Made by a program: the position numbers and the translations under genes
Shown: positions 47,562 through 57,234 of the stretch, piece by piece
Numbering within the stretch: the stretch's first letter is position 1
Layout of the letters: each line of letters opens with the position of its first letter
Assembly (NCBI RefSeq): GCF_003724155.1
Contig: NZ_RJJQ01000010.1
Coordinates: 144,235 to 208,234, forward strand
Reading direction: 5' to 3'
DNA length: 64,000 bases
From: Flexivirga caeni
GTDB taxonomy: Bacteria; Actinomycetota; Actinomycetes; Actinomycetales; Dermatophilaceae
The notes under the pieces: generated by a model
Database searches by the model: none
Told to the model about the DNA's origin: nothing
What the model saw: the letters and a program-made list of their open reading frames with translations, nothing else

Positions 47562-48443
47562 ATGACTGACGCGGAAGTCGTGGAGCAGATCGCCCGGCAG
47601 CACCTGTCCCCGGATGTCGCGGATCGCTGGCTGGCGCTGTGCCGGCCCGCCATCCGGCTGGAGGAACTGAATGGAGAGACCGTCGGCGAGACTCCGGCCA
47701 TCGCGACCTTCGGCGGCCTCCCCCGACTGCCTGACGACGTCGAGTGGCCGACATGGCCGGGGCAAGGCCCACTGACCTATCTCGGTGAGATCGACCTGGA
47801 TGCGGTTGCCCGCTCCGGTCTGGACCCGGGCGTGCGGCTGCCCACGACGGGCCGATTGCTGGCCTTCTACTTCGACGGAAGTGTCGAGTTGTTTCGCGAC
47901 GCGAATACTGGTGAGCACGTGAAGACCGTGGGGTACTTCGAGCCGGGCAGCACGCGAGCCGGGGCGCGGCTCCTGCACCTACCTGCGGACGACTGCGCAG
48001 TCAGGACGGCACCGCTACCAGACTGGGGCTACCCGGAACGTAGGTTTTTTGGTCGCCAAATCCTCAGCACGCCGGACCTCGAACAACCCGTGCTGTTCGA
48101 CACGTTTGCTGAGGGAGAAGACTTGACGGCCTTCTACCAGACCCATCCGGTGAACGCAGACGCCTTCCGGGAGGCGCTCCGCGAGCGCAACCAGGCACCG
48201 TGGCATCAGCTGGGCGGCTGGGCAATGCCGGTGCAAGGTCCGGTCGAGTTCGAGGCGGTCTGGGCGGAGGGCATCGAACCTGGCGACCCACGCACCAACG
48301 ACCTTGCGCGCGCGTGGCGCCCCGTGCTGCAGATCGACAGCGACGAAGATTTCCTGTGGGGCGACGTCGGCACTCTCTACTGGATGCAGCGTGAGCGCGG
48401 CGAGGGAGGGTTGGACATCGAGTTCACTTGGCAGTGCTGCTAA
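47562..48443 (+). CDS. DUF1963-family protein
   Basis: 293 residues: FGGLPRLPDDVEWPTW (the L/P-x-G-G-x-P-x-L-P-x-x-x-x-W-P signature of DUF1963/YwqG), LTYLGEIDLDAVA, LLAFYFDG, and the C-terminal LLQIDSDEDFLWGDVGTLYWMQ (read as VLQIDSDEDF and WGDVGTLYW) segment. Function unknown. It is divergent from the metalloprotease and its stop overlaps that of the convergent methyltransferase by 4 nt. Confidence 0.9.
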   Translation: MTDAEVVEQIARQHLSPDVADRWLALCRPAIRLEELNGETVGETPAIATFGGLPRLPDDVEWPTWPGQGPLTYLGEIDLDAVARSGLDPGVRLPTTGRLLAFYFDGSVELFRDANTGEHVKTVGYFEPGSTRAGARLLHLPADDCAVRTAPLPDWGYPERRFFGRQILSTPDLEQPVLFDTFAEGEDLTAFYQTHPVNADAFREALRERNQAPWHQLGGWAMPVQGPVEFEAVWAEGIEPGDPRTNDLARAWRPVLQIDSDEDFLWGDVGTLYWMQRERGEGGLDIEFTWQCC

Positions 48444-49273
48444 TTGGCCGAACTCTCGACCACTCGCCGCCGGAACACCAGATGCGCGAGCTGACCCAGC
48501 GAACGGTAGGGATCCATCGCGCCGAGCCGCTCCTCGACGGCGACCAGTGCGGCGAACTCGGCCGGGTCGCTCGGCGGCGGTGCGTCGATGCTCCGCTCCT
48601 CCAGGTCGTAGGCGATGCGGATGCCGTACCACTCCTCCAGCGTGAGGCCCGCGTCCGCTGCGGCGGTCACGAGCCGGTCGAAGGAGTCCGCGCGGGCCGG
48701 GGCGCCGATCTCGTTGGTATAGCGCAGATCCGAGCCGGTCGCGCGCGCCTCGTCCCACTGCTCGAACGCGGCGAGCGCAGCCGTCCAGTCCTGGCGGCGG
48801 GCCGGGCGCCATACAGCCGACACGTCGAGGCGCACCGCCACCGCGAGTGTGCCGCCGGGCGCGACGAGAGCCGCTGCCTCGGCGAGCGCGGCGGTGCCCG
48901 AGGGCAGATACATCAGCACGCCGAGCGCGAGCACGGCGTCGAAAGTGCGGCCGGCGACGTCACCGAGGCTCCCGAAACCTGCTGAGGACACCGTGATTCG
49001 CTCGCTGACGGACTGCGGCGCGGAAGCTACGCGCTCGGTCAGCACCGCCCGCATCCGCCCGTCCGGTTCGGCCGCGACCACCTGGTGTCCCCGGTCGGCA
49101 AGTTCGAGCGTCTTGTCGCCCTGGCCTGCACCGAGGTCGAGCACGGTGCTCGGCGGATCGCTCAGATGATGCTCCAGCTGTCGCCGGACGAGCTCCTGCC
49201 GCAGGCGCACCCGCAGCGTCGCCTCGGACTGTAACCAGGCGTCGCGGGACACGGGAAAACTGCTGTCCGACAA
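48440..49273 (-). CDS. SAM-dependent methyltransferase
   Basis: 277 residues. Motif I STVLDLGAGQGDKTLELADRG (D-L-G-A-G-x-G) at about 41-61, acidic AAEPDGRM, and FDAVLALGVLMYLPSG. The overall pattern, including an N-terminal DAWLQSEATLRVRLRQELV, resembles CmoM-like tRNA cmo5U methyltransferases. Identity beyond class I methyltransferase is tentative. Confidence 0.82.
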   Translation of the reverse strand: MSDSSFPVSRDAWLQSEATLRVRLRQELVRRQLEHHLSDPPSTVLDLGAGQGDKTLELADRGHQVVAAEPDGRMRAVLTERVASAPQSVSERITVSSAGFGSLGDVAGRTFDAVLALGVLMYLPSGTAALAEAAALVAPGGTLAVAVRLDVSAVWRPARRQDWTAALAAFEQWDEARATGSDLRYTNEIGAPARADSFDRLVTAAADAGLTLEEWYGIRIAYDLEERSIDAPPPSDPAEFAALVAVEERLGAMDPYRSLGQLAHLVFRRRVVESSAN

Positions 49274-49285
49274 GGGAACCAGCTC

Positions 49286-50713
49286 CTACTCCGAGCAGCC
49301 GCACTTCTGCAGTGCCGCCACAAAATCGTCGATCGCGGCGCGCGTGCCGTAAGGACCCCACGACAATGCCGCATTGTTGATGACCGCGAAGACGAGCACG
49401 CGGTTGTCCTTGGTGATCACCGTGCCGGCCAGCGAGGCGACACCGATCAGCGACCCGGTCTTGGCGCGGACATCTCCCGCCGCGGATGCGTTGCCGGGCA
49501 ACTGGAACCGGTTGTCGAGCGTACCGTCATACCCGCCGACGCTCAGCCGGGTGAGCACTTGGGCGAACGGCTTGTTCTTGCCGTCCGTGCCGGACAGCAG
49601 GAGTTGGGCCAGCAGACGCGGCGGGATCGTCGTGCCGTCCGAAAGACCGCACGCATCAGCGAGTTTCACTCCCGCAAGGTTGAATCCGGCCTTCTTCAAG
49701 GTGCTTTCGATGAAGCCGGTGACATCTGCGGTCGACCCGCCGACACCGTGTGCGAAAGCGGCCTGGCGAGCAAGCGACTCGATCATCGCGTTGTCGCTGA
49801 GTTGCAGGGCATTGCCGAGCACGTCCAGCAGGGGCGCGGACTCGACCTGCCCCAGCTCGGTCGCGCCGGACGGCGCGGTGACCGTGCCGCCCGACGTGGC
49901 GTGGATGCCCTGCGCGGCCAGATCCTTGACGAACGCCTGCAGCGTCGATGCCACCGGGTCGGCCGGAGTAGGACGCGCCGGGTCACTCGCGCGCTGGGTC
50001 GACAGCCCGAGTTGCGCGATGCGGGCGGTGTATCCGGCGGCGACCACGGAGGGATCCCAGTGCTTGGCGGTGAGCGGTCCTGGCGCGTACGACGTGTCGA
50101 CGCCCACCGAGACCGAGGTCCGTCCCGACTTCTTCAGCGACGTCGCCACCTGGGCAGCGAGGTCGGCCAGCCCGGCGTGCCCGTTGACCTGCGACGGGTC
50201 CCCCTTGCCAGGGTTGAGCGCGGTGTCACCGCCCGCGACGAGCACGATCCGGTTGTCCGCGCTGCCCGAAACCACCTTGGTGGTCAGCGGTTTCGCGAGG
50301 TTCATCGTGTTGGCGATCACCCACGCGGTGAGCAGCTTGGTGGTGGATGCCGGTGTCATCGGGGTGTTCGGATTGTGCTGGAGAAGCACCTGTCCGGTCT
50401 GGCCGTCGAGCACGATGGCGCCGAGCTTCTTGGCGAGGTCGGGATTCTTCATGGCCGCCGCCACCTGTGCCTGCACCTTCGCCGGCATCTGCGCCGGACC
50501 ATCGGCAGCCTGCAGCGGCGTGGCGCTAGCGGGAACCGGCGGCGCGACCGATGGACCGACGCTGGTCCTGCCTGGCTCGGGCACCGGTTTGGTCGCCGCA
50601 GCGGAGCGGGTCAGCGGGCCGGGCACCACGTCATACACATCAAGGGCGCCGTAGCCGACGGCGAGCACGACGACGGCGGACGCACCGACGGCGATCCGCT
50701 TGCGCATACCCAT
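49286..50713 (-). CDS. dacB: D-alanyl-D-alanine carboxypeptidase/endopeptidase (PBP4, DacB)
   Basis: 475 residues from ATG 50713 (ATG 50707 is also possible). A signal-anchor helix ([19 protein letters not shown]) is followed by a Ser/Pro-rich linker and the peptidase domain with S123-T-T-K126 ([11 protein letters not shown]), SDN ([12 protein letters not shown]) and KTG ([12 protein letters not shown]). It trims peptide cross-links in peptidoglycan. GAGGGG lies 6 nt upstream. Divergent from ppa. Confidence 0.93.
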   Translation of the reverse strand: MGMRKRIAVGASAVVVLAVGYGALDVYDVVPGPLTRSAAATKPVPEPGRTSVGPSVAPPVPASATPLQAADGPAQMPAKVQAQVAAAMKNPDLAKKLGAIVLDGQTGQVLLQHNPNTPMTPASTTKLLTAWVIANTMNLAKPLTTKVVSGSADNRIVLVAGGDTALNPGKGDPSQVNGHAGLADLAAQVATSLKKSGRTSVSVGVDTSYAPGPLTAKHWDPSVVAAGYTARIAQLGLSTQRASDPARPTPADPVASTLQAFVKDLAAQGIHATSGGTVTAPSGATELGQVESAPLLDVLGNALQLSDNAMIESLARQAAFAHGVGGSTADVTGFIESTLKKAGFNLAGVKLADACGLSDGTTIPPRLLAQLLLSGTDGKNKPFAQVLTRLSVGGYDGTLDNRFQLPGNASAAGDVRAKTGSLIGVASLAGTVITKDNRVLVFAVINNAALSWGPYGTRAAIDDFVAALQKCGCSE

Positions 50714-50731
50714 GGCGACCCCTCGCACGAC

Positions 50732-50751
50732 GGCGCACCCGTCGGTGCGCC
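50732..50751. promoter_or_regulatory. Palindrome between dacB and ppa
   Basis: GGCGCACC-CGTC-GGTGCGCC, perfect 8+8 inverted repeat in the 86-bp divergent promoter region. An operator for one or both genes or a hairpin in the dacB leader. Confidence 0.4.
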
Positions 50752-50799
50752 AAACTAGGCGTAAGTCAAGCACAACGACAGCAAGCGATTGGAGAGGCA

Positions 50800-51324
50800 A
50801 TGGAGTTCGACGTCACCATCGAGGTGCCGCAGGGCAGCCGCAACAAGTACGAGATCGATCACGAGACCGGTCGCCTTCGACTGGACCGCCGGTTGTTCAC
50901 CTCGATGCAGTACCCGACCGACTACGGCTATATCGAGCACACCCTCGGTGAGGATGGCGACCCGCTGGACTCGATGCTGCTGCTCACCGAGTCCGTGGTG
51001 CCTGGCGCCGTCGTCGAAGCGCGCCCCGTCGGCGTGTTCAAGATGGTCGACGAGGCTGGCGGCGACGACAAGATCCTGGCGGTCATCGCCGGTGACCCGC
51101 GGTGGGAACACATCCAGGACGTCGGCGACGTCAACAAGTTCCTGCTCGATGAGATCCAGCACTTCTTCGAGAGCTACAAGGTGCTCGAGCCGGGCAAGGC
51201 GGTCGAGGAAGGCGCCAGCTGGGGCACCCGCGAGGAGGCCGAGCGCATCGTCGGCGAGGCGCTGCAGCGTGCCAAGGACCAGGGCGTCGACACCGCGCGC
51301 TGGGTCTCGCCCAACCAGCACTGA
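50800..51324 (+). CDS. ppa: Inorganic pyrophosphatase
   Basis: 174 residues, the class I PPase size. Conserved acids: [36 protein letters not shown] (D-G-D-P-L-D) and AVIAGDPRW (D) that hold the divalent metals. Ribosome-binding site GGAGAGG ends 2-3 nt before the ATG. It drives biosynthetic reactions by removing pyrophosphate. Confidence 0.97.
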   Translation: MEFDVTIEVPQGSRNKYEIDHETGRLRLDRRLFTSMQYPTDYGYIEHTLGEDGDPLDSMLLLTESVVPGAVVEARPVGVFKMVDEAGGDDKILAVIAGDPRWEHIQDVGDVNKFLLDEIQHFFESYKVLEPGKAVEEGASWGTREEAERIVGEALQRAKDQGVDTARWVSPNQH

Positions 51325-51367
51325 GTCAGCACTCTCGATGATCGGGGCAGCGGCTGCGGCGCGTTGA

Positions 51368-52723
51368 TCAGCTACCCGCCATACCGACGCCGACACGCAG
51401 GTGCCGGTAATCCTCGTCACGTGCGACGAGCCGGCGGGTGCGGCGCCGGTATCGCAGGATCTGCACGATCCCGAACGCCCACACCAGGTATTGCACGCTG
51501 AGCGCGATCCGGAAGGCGTGCAGGTCGTAGTGCGCCGCACCACCGGGCGCGACGTGGTCGAGGATCACGCCGATGACGAAGACCGAGATCAGTGTCGCGC
51601 TGAAGCCGCCGACGTTGACGATGCCGGAGGCGGACCCGATCCGCTGGGTCGGGTTGAACGTGCGGGCAAGGTCGAAGCCGATCATCGAGCCGGGGCCGCC
51701 GATGGCGGTGACGACGACCAGCAGGATCAGGATCGGCAGCGGTGCTCGCCCCGGCCAGAGCAGCACGACGGTCCACATCGCCATGATCGCGAGCACTGTC
51801 CCGAGGACGAGGGTGGATCTGTTGTAGGGGTAGCGCGCGGTGAACGCGCCGAAGAACGGGCTGGCGGTCACCGTCGCGACCACCATGATCTCCAGCAGCA
51901 GGCTCGCCGTGCTGGACGACAGGCCCTCGGCCTTGGTGAGGAAGGGGAATCCCCACATCAGACTGAAGACGGTGGCGCTGAACTGCGAGGTGAAGTGGCA
52001 CCACAGCCCGAGCCGCGTGCCGGGTTCGCGCCACGCGCTGGAGACCGCGCGGGCCACCGCGCGCAGCTTGATCTGGGTGCGCTGCTTGCTGGGGTATGGC
52101 GAGTCGCGCGCCACGAGCACCAGCACGACCCCGAGCACGACCCCGACCGACGACGCGAGCAGGTAGGACTTCGTCCAGCCGAGCCCGTGCAACGCCGCCG
52201 ACAGCGGCCCGGCCGCCGCGATCGCGCCCAGCTGCCCGAAGACACCGCACAGCTGGCTCATCATCGGAGCACGCGCCGGCGGGAACCACAGCGCGACGAT
52301 CCGCAGCAGCGAGACGAAGACCATGGCGTCGCCCATGCCGACGAAGACCCTTGCCAGCACTCCCCATGCGAACGTGTCGGCGAAGGCGAAGCCGAACTGT
52401 GCGAGCGTCATCGTCGTGACTCCGGCGACGAGCAGCACCTTCGAGCCAAAGCGATCCAGCAACGCGCCGACCGGCACCTGCATGGCGGCATAGACGAAGA
52501 GCTGCACCATCACGAAGGTCGCCAGTTGCGCCGAGCTGATGTGGAAGCGCTGCGCCGCCATCACGCCGGCGACGCCGAGCGAGGTGCGGTGGAAGATCGC
52601 CAGGATGTAGACCAGGAGCGCCGACACGAAGACGGCCCACGCCCGGCGACCGCCGAGCGGCCAACTGGCAGTGGGAGATTCGACGATCTTTGGCAGACCG
52701 GCCGTCTGGGTGGGCGCGTTCAT
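51368..52723 (-). CDS. MFS transporter
   Basis: 451 residues from ATG 52723, about 12 helices. The N-terminal half has VYILAIFHRTSLGVAG and MQVPVGALLDRFGSK (motif A), and the second half PFFGAFTARYPYNRS. Features resemble the sugar phosphate/organic-anion branch (nitrate/nitrite-like GIVNVGGFSATL). ATG overlaps the GntR stop (ATGA), so the regulator gene is translationally coupled to the transporter. Confidence 0.9.
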   Translation of the reverse strand: MNAPTQTAGLPKIVESPTASWPLGGRRAWAVFVSALLVYILAIFHRTSLGVAGVMAAQRFHISSAQLATFVMVQLFVYAAMQVPVGALLDRFGSKVLLVAGVTTMTLAQFGFAFADTFAWGVLARVFVGMGDAMVFVSLLRIVALWFPPARAPMMSQLCGVFGQLGAIAAAGPLSAALHGLGWTKSYLLASSVGVVLGVVLVLVARDSPYPSKQRTQIKLRAVARAVSSAWREPGTRLGLWCHFTSQFSATVFSLMWGFPFLTKAEGLSSSTASLLLEIMVVATVTASPFFGAFTARYPYNRSTLVLGTVLAIMAMWTVVLLWPGRAPLPILILLVVVTAIGGPGSMIGFDLARTFNPTQRIGSASGIVNVGGFSATLISVFVIGVILDHVAPGGAAHYDLHAFRIALSVQYLVWAFGIVQILRYRRRTRRLVARDEDYRHLRVGVGMAGS

Positions 52724-53343
52724 CGAGTGCCCGCCAGCCCGACTGCGTAGTCGACGTGCTCGCGGCACGCGCGCACGAATTGCGATTTGGTGCCCGACTC
52801 GAGCAGGTGCAGCAGCTCCCGGTGCTGGCGCAGCGACGCGGTCATCCGGGGCTTGTCGCCGCGCAAATTTCCCGCCACGATGACGATCTGCCGGTCGCGC
52901 AGGTGGGAATACTGCCGGGAGATCACCGAGTTGCTGCCGGCGTCGACGATCACCTCGTGAAAGGCCCGGTCGGCTGCGCTGAACGCGCTGACGTCGCCGG
53001 TGCGCATCAGGTCGGCCATCTCGTCCAGGTGTGCCCTGAGCGCCGGTATGGCGTCCGCGCGGCGCGGCCACATCTGGGCCGCCGCCCACTCCTCGATGAG
53101 CGCACGCGCCTCGAAGATCTCCTGGGTCTCACGAGGTGTCGGAGCGGTGACCAGCGCGCCCTTCTTCGGGAACAGCTCGACCATTCCCTCGGCCTGCAGC
53201 CGCAGCAGTGCCTCCCGGACCGGGGTGCGGGAGACACCGATCTCCTCGGCGAGCCGGCCCTCGGTGACGAAGGTGCCCGGTGGGATGTCACCGGCGAGGA
53301 TTCCGGTCTTGACGTGTTCGTACGCCTTGTCACTTGCGCTCAT
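52720..53343 (-). CDS. GntR/FadR-family transcriptional regulator
   Basis: 207 residues from ATG 53343. N-terminal winged helix: KAYEHVKTGILAGDIPPGTFVTEGRLAEEIGVSRTPVREALLRLQAEGMVEL (landmark LAEEIGVSRTPVREAL); C-terminal FCD domain with the metal/effector-binding histidines in DRAFHEVIVDAGSN and LRQHRELLHLL plus CREHVDYAV. It regulates the transporter and itself via a large inverted repeat over its start codon. The frame could start earlier but that would lie over the operator. Confidence 0.94.
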   Translation of the reverse strand: MSASDKAYEHVKTGILAGDIPPGTFVTEGRLAEEIGVSRTPVREALLRLQAEGMVELFPKKGALVTAPTPRETQEIFEARALIEEWAAAQMWPRRADAIPALRAHLDEMADLMRTGDVSAFSAADRAFHEVIVDAGSNSVISRQYSHLRDRQIVIVAGNLRGDKPRMTASLRQHRELLHLLESGTKSQFVRACREHVDYAVGLAGTR

Positions 53344-53375
53344 GTTGCATCCACCATAGATGCAACATGAGCGCA
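53335..53375. promoter_or_regulatory. 41-bp GntR inverted repeat
   Basis: Perfect 17-bp arms (53335-53351 and 53359-53375) around a 7-nt spacer; core GTTGCATC-N7-GATGCAAC. The left arm contains the gntR start codon and first codons, so the right arm carries a mirrored ATGAGCGCA. Much longer than a single GntR dimer needs. Confidence 0.75.
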
Positions 53376-53418
53376 CCGCGAAATGGTCTCGGCATGCGTC
53401 CAACCGTCTTCCGGGCGC

Positions 53419-53424
53419 TACCGT
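53419..53424 (+). promoter_or_regulatory. -10 element, alpha/beta hydrolase gene (leaderless)
   Basis: TACCGT followed by exactly 6 nt and the ATG at 53431. Confidence 0.5.
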
Positions 53425-53430
53425 CGAGCA

Positions 53431-54270
53431 ATGGAGAGCTACACGCGCGGCGAGCTGACTTTCGACGTCACCGACTCCGGACCGGCGAACGCGCCGGTGA
53501 TCGTGCTGCTGCACGGGTTCCCGCAAGATCGTCAGGCATGGGACAAGGTCACGCCGCAACTCGTGGCGGCCGGCTTCCGGGTGCTGGCACCCGATCAGCG
53601 CGGCTACTCCCCCGGCGCGACACCGCGCGGTCGCTCGTCATACGGCTTGCGGGAGCTGGCTGCCGACGTCGTGGCGCTGATCGACGCGGCGGGCGCCGAG
53701 ACAGCACACATCGTCGGACACGACTGGGGTGGCGCCGTCGCGTGGCAGCTCGCCTCGGCTCACGCCGACCGCGTCGCCTCCTGCACCGTGCTGTCGACAC
53801 CGCATCCGGCCGCTCTCGTCTGGGCGATCGGACACAGCGACCAGTGGCGCAAGAGCGGCTACATGGCGTTCTTCCAGTTGCCGTGGGTGGCCGAGCGCGG
53901 CGTGTTGCGCAACCTGCCGGACCTCTACACCCGCACCGGCATGTCCGACCAGGACGCCGCGAAGTATGCCGACCGCTTCAGCACCGCGCAGTCGCTGACC
54001 GGCCCGCTCAACTGGTATCGGTCGATGTTCCTCGACCAAGCGCGCGCGCTGCGCCGCCGAAGCCCCGGACACCGTGTCGCCGTGCCGACGACGTACGTCT
54101 GGGGCACGCGCGACTTCGCGCTCGGCCGCACTGCTGCCGAGAAGTCAGCCGAATTCGTCTCCGGTGACTACGAATTCGTCGAACTTAACGGTGCCGGGCA
54201 CTGGCTCCCGGAAGTGAACGCCGACGAGGTCGCTGCCGCGATCATCCGGCGCGCACGCTCAGCGCAATGA
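53431..54270 (+). CDS. Alpha/beta hydrolase, epoxide hydrolase-like
   Basis: 279 residues. Oxyanion motif LLHGFPQDRQAW (27-38), nucleophile in VGHDWGGAVAW (Asp98, as in epoxide hydrolases and haloalkane dehalogenases rather than serine), YVWGTRDFALG (acid) and NGAGHWLPE (His). Likely cleaves an epoxide or halide, substrate unknown. Divergent from the gntR-MFS pair by a region containing the 41-bp inverted repeat, so it may be co-regulated. Overlaps the next convergent gene by 12 nt. Confidence 0.9.
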   Translation: MESYTRGELTFDVTDSGPANAPVIVLLHGFPQDRQAWDKVTPQLVAAGFRVLAPDQRGYSPGATPRGRSSYGLRELAADVVALIDAAGAETAHIVGHDWGGAVAWQLASAHADRVASCTVLSTPHPAALVWAIGHSDQWRKSGYMAFFQLPWVAERGVLRNLPDLYTRTGMSDQDAAKYADRFSTAQSLTGPLNWYRSMFLDQARALRRRSPGHRVAVPTTYVWGTRDFALGRTAAEKSAEFVSGDYEFVELNGAGHWLPEVNADEVAAAIIRRARSAQ

Positions 54271-55344
54271 CCTCGCCAGGCCGGTCGCCCACCGCGCACG
54301 CAGTGGGTTGATCGACTGGTCCGGGCGGTGCGGATGCACCGCGTTCGTCAGGAGTATGGCGGTGGCCCCTCGCCCGAGGTCGGACACCAGCGACGTGCCG
54401 GTGAAGCCGGTGTGCCCGATCGTGCGCGGGCCGCTGAGCTCACCCATGTAGCGCGGCTGGTCGATCTCGAAACCGATGCCGTGCGCGTCGTCCGGGAGGT
54501 CCGGATTGAGGTTAGTGGTCATCGCAACCACGCTGTCAGTGCTCAGGATTCGCTCGTCCCCGGCGGTGAAGACCCGCGCGAAGCGCACCAGGTCGGGGCC
54601 GGTCGAGAAGACGCCTGCATGTCCGGCGACGCCGCCCAACGACCAGGCGTTCTCGTCATGCACGGCGCCGCGGATCATCCCCCTGCCGGTGTCGTCGGAG
54701 ATCTCGGTCGCCGCGAAGCGCTCCGGGTCGACGTGCCCGAGCTGGGTGACGAAACCGGTGTCCGCCATGCCGAGCGGGCCGGTGATGCCGTCGCGCACGA
54801 GCACGTCGAGCGTCTTGCCGCCGAGGGTTTCGAGGAGCACCCCGACGGTGATCAGGTTGAGGTCGCTGTAGACGAACTCACCGGCAGCGGTCGCCGGGGG
54901 GTTGGTCAGTGCCGCCCGGATCCGGCTCGCGCGGTCCGGCCAGTCACGCCACAGCGGCAGCCACCACTCCAAACCGCTGGTGTGCGTGAGCAACTGGCGG
55001 ACGGTGATCAGTTCCTTGCCGCCTGCCGCGAACTCGGGCAGGTAGCTCGCGACCGTGGCGTCCAGGTCGAGCCGGCCCGCTTGCACCTGCTGCATGGCGA
55101 CCGCGGCGGTGAAGAGTTTGGTCAGCGAGGCGAGGTCGAACACCGTGTCGGCGCGCATGTCCACGCGATCGTCCGGTGGCAGGAGCGCGCCCGTGGCGTC
55201 ATACAACACGGCGGAGCCGGTGGCATGGACGGTGCGGACCTCGTCGCCGACGGCGAAGACACCCACGGCGCCGGGGACGATCGTCCCCACGGCGGCGTCC
55301 AGCGCCGCCGTCGCCTCAGCGACCGGCCTGCCTGCGCCGCTCAC
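54259..55344 (-). CDS. Serine hydrolase of the beta-lactamase family
   Basis: 361 residues. Motifs S-L-T-K in FDLASLTKLFTAAV (about 72-75), the Y-S-D tyrosine motif FVYSDLNLITVG and HTGFTGTSL. No signal peptide is evident. Related to esterases and DD-peptidases of the class C fold. GTG start at 55344 overlaps the upstream small membrane gene by 29 bp, suggesting the two are coupled. Confidence 0.88.
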   Translation of the reverse strand: MSGAGRPVAEATAALDAAVGTIVPGAVGVFAVGDEVRTVHATGSAVLYDATGALLPPDDRVDMRADTVFDLASLTKLFTAAVAMQQVQAGRLDLDATVASYLPEFAAGGKELITVRQLLTHTSGLEWWLPLWRDWPDRASRIRAALTNPPATAAGEFVYSDLNLITVGVLLETLGGKTLDVLVRDGITGPLGMADTGFVTQLGHVDPERFAATEISDDTGRGMIRGAVHDENAWSLGGVAGHAGVFSTGPDLVRFARVFTAGDERILSTDSVVAMTTNLNPDLPDDAHGIGFEIDQPRYMGELSGPRTIGHTGFTGTSLVSDLGRGATAILLTNAVHPHRPDQSINPLRARWATGLARSLR

Positions 55345-55543
55345 GCTCCTCGTCCTTCTTGATCAGCAGCGGCAGCTCCGGCGTCTGTCGTGGGCCGTTG
55401 CGGCGCTTGTCGAACTGCTTGCCGATCCAGACGATCAGCAGGAAGGCCAGGATCATGAAGACGCAGATGCCGAGGAAGCCGAGCCCGATGCCGATGGGGT
55501 GCCCGTCGGTCTGGTCGAGCTTTGCTGAGAGGTCGGCGATCAC
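55316..55543 (-). CDS. Small single-helix membrane protein
   Basis: 75 residues with one transmembrane helix (about 19-43: GLGFLGICVFMILAFLLIVWI) and a highly basic, charged C-terminal tail. No family recognised. It overlaps the start of the serine hydrolase gene, so it may act with it. Confidence 0.68.
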   Translation of the reverse strand: MIADLSAKLDQTDGHPIGIGLGFLGICVFMILAFLLIVWIGKQFDKRRNGPRQTPELPLLIKKDEERERRRQAGR

Positions 55544-55601
55544 CCCGCCATTGTGCCCTCAGCGCCTGCGCCGTCGCCCGCCGGGTCTCAGCCGTCGGGT
55601 T

Positions 55602-56264
55602 TCAGCCGTCGGCCCCCGGCGCCCGCCGAGTGGCGAAAGCGACATCCACGCAGGGCAGTTCGCTGCGCGGCAGCACGGCGGTGACGACCGTGTCCGCAGC
55701 GACTCGTGCTCCGACGGCATAGAGCAGCGGGTGGGTGTTGATCTCGACTGCATCGACAGTGGCGTCGTCGACCTCGACGGTCGTGTGCTGCCCGATCAGC
55801 TCGGCGCCGCGCTCCTCGGCATACCGGTTGGTCAGCACGTCTTCGAGATGCTCGGTCAGCACCTGGGCCGGGTCGTCGTCCTGGCCCGGGTCGCGCGTCC
55901 AGGTCGTGCGGACCGCCTCCCACAGTTGCGGGTAGCGCAGTTGCTGGACCCGATCGACCAACCACTGGGGTCGAGGGTATGGCGGCTCCCTGTCGAGCGC
56001 GGCCCGGGTCTCGTCGTCCAGATCGGCCAGGTTGGCCGGGTCCGAACGGTCGCCGGGGTTGCGCCACAGCGTGTAGGTGAGGCTCACCGCGACGTCGGTG
56101 AGCCCGGCGGAATCGCTGCCCTGGGCGATGTTCAGCGCGCCGGTGTCCTCCAGCGACGACTGTTCGACCAGCCCGAAGACGGTCAGCGGCAGCCGACGCA
56201 ACTCCGCTTCCTGTGCCCTTCTCGGATCCGGTGCGTCGACCGGCACCCTTCCCGCGAATCGCAT
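55602..56264 (-). CDS. Conserved hypothetical protein
   Basis: 220 residues without a recognised domain. Soluble, acidic, with no signal peptide or membrane helix. A segment ALNIAQGSDSAGLTDVAVSLTYTLWRNPGDRSDP resembles nothing I can name. It is followed by psuG at 43 bp on the same strand side (downstream), but I see no obvious functional link. Confidence 0.6.
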   Translation of the reverse strand: MRFAGRVPVDAPDPRRAQEAELRRLPLTVFGLVEQSSLEDTGALNIAQGSDSAGLTDVAVSLTYTLWRNPGDRSDPANLADLDDETRAALDREPPYPRPQWLVDRVQQLRYPQLWEAVRTTWTRDPGQDDDPAQVLTEHLEDVLTNRYAEERGAELIGQHTTVEVDDATVDAVEINTHPLLYAVGARVAADTVVTAVLPRSELPCVDVAFATRRAPGADG

Positions 56265-56307
56265 GGTCCGATTGTGGCGTTACCTGTGAACTGCGGCAAC
56301 AGTGGTG

Positions 56308-57234
56308 TCAGGGCCGCAGCGCCGCATAGGCCTTCGCCAGCCGGGCGCCGAGCAGCGCATTGTTCTTGACGAGCGCGATGTTTGCCGTGAGGGATGCGCC
56401 CCCGGTGAGTTCGACGACGCGGCCGAGCAGGTATGGCGTGGTGTCCTTGCCGGTGAGACCCAACTCGTCCATGTCCGCGAGCGCCTGGGTGATGATGCCC
56501 GCGATCTGGTCGGCCGGGATCTCGTCGGCGGCGGGAATGGGACTGGCGATGTCGAAGCCCGAGGTCACGCCGAGGTCCCATTGAGCTGCCATGATGGCGG
56601 CCAGCTCCTCGGGCGAGTCCGCACGCATCGGCGCGGCATACCCGCTGGATCGTGAATAGAACGAAGGGAATTCGTCGGTCTGGTAGCCGATGACCGGGAT
56701 TGACAGGGTCTCCATCGCCTCCAGCGTGAGGCCGATGTCGAGGATCGACTTCACCCCGGCGGAGATGACTGCGACCGGGGTGCGGGACAGCTCGGTGAGG
56801 TCGGCCGACACGTCCATGCTCGAGGTGGCGCCACGGTGGACGCCGCCGAGACCGCCGGTCGCAAAGACCGCGATGCCCGCGAGGTGTGCCAGGCGCATCG
56901 TGGCGGCGACCGTAGTGGCGCCATGCACGCCCTTGGCAACAACGTAACCGAGGTCTCGCACACTTGCTTTGGTGACGGATTCGACTGCCTTGCCGAGCAT
57001 TTCGAGGTCGTCGGCAGTCAGTCCGACACGGGGCGCGCCGTCGAGGACAGCGATGGTCGCGGGTGTGACACCTTCGGCCCGGATGAGATCCTCGACCTCG
57101 CCGGCCATCCGGACGTTGTCCGGATAGGGCATGCCATGGCTGATGATCGTGCTCTCCAGCGCCACGACCGGGCGGCCGTCGGCGAGCGCTTCCCGCACTT
57201 CGTCGGTCAGCTGCAGGCGGGGGTGGGGACTCAT
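56308..57234 (-). CDS. psuG: Pseudouridine-5'-phosphate glycosidase
   Basis: 308 residues: VVALESTIISHGMPYPDNVRMAGEVE at the N-terminus (family ALESTIISHGMPYPxN with the catalytic glutamate), YVVAKGVHGATTVAATMRLAHLAGI with the catalytic lysine, and GITVFATGGLGGVHRGA-like FATGGLGGVHRGA. It splits pseudouridine 5'-phosphate to uracil and ribose 5-phosphate. Its start overlaps the PfkB kinase stop, making a two-gene unit. Confidence 0.95.
   Translation of the reverse strand: MSPHPRLQLTDEVREALADGRPVVALESTIISHGMPYPDNVRMAGEVEDLIRAEGVTPATIAVLDGAPRVGLTADDLEMLGKAVESVTKASVRDLGYVVAKGVHGATTVAATMRLAHLAGIAVFATGGLGGVHRGATSSMDVSADLTELSRTPVAVISAGVKSILDIGLTLEAMETLSIPVIGYQTDEFPSFYSRSSGYAAPMRADSPEELAAIMAAQWDLGVTSGFDIASPIPAADEIPADQIAGIITQALADMDELGLTGKDTTPYLLGRVVELTGGASLTANIALVKNNALLGARLAKAYAALRP

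Noticed and set aside
53367..54167. A plus-strand frame starting at the mirrored ATG in the GntR palindrome
   Set aside because: It quickly becomes an Arg-rich shadow of the epoxide hydrolase gene at 53431 and has no ribosome-binding site or domain.
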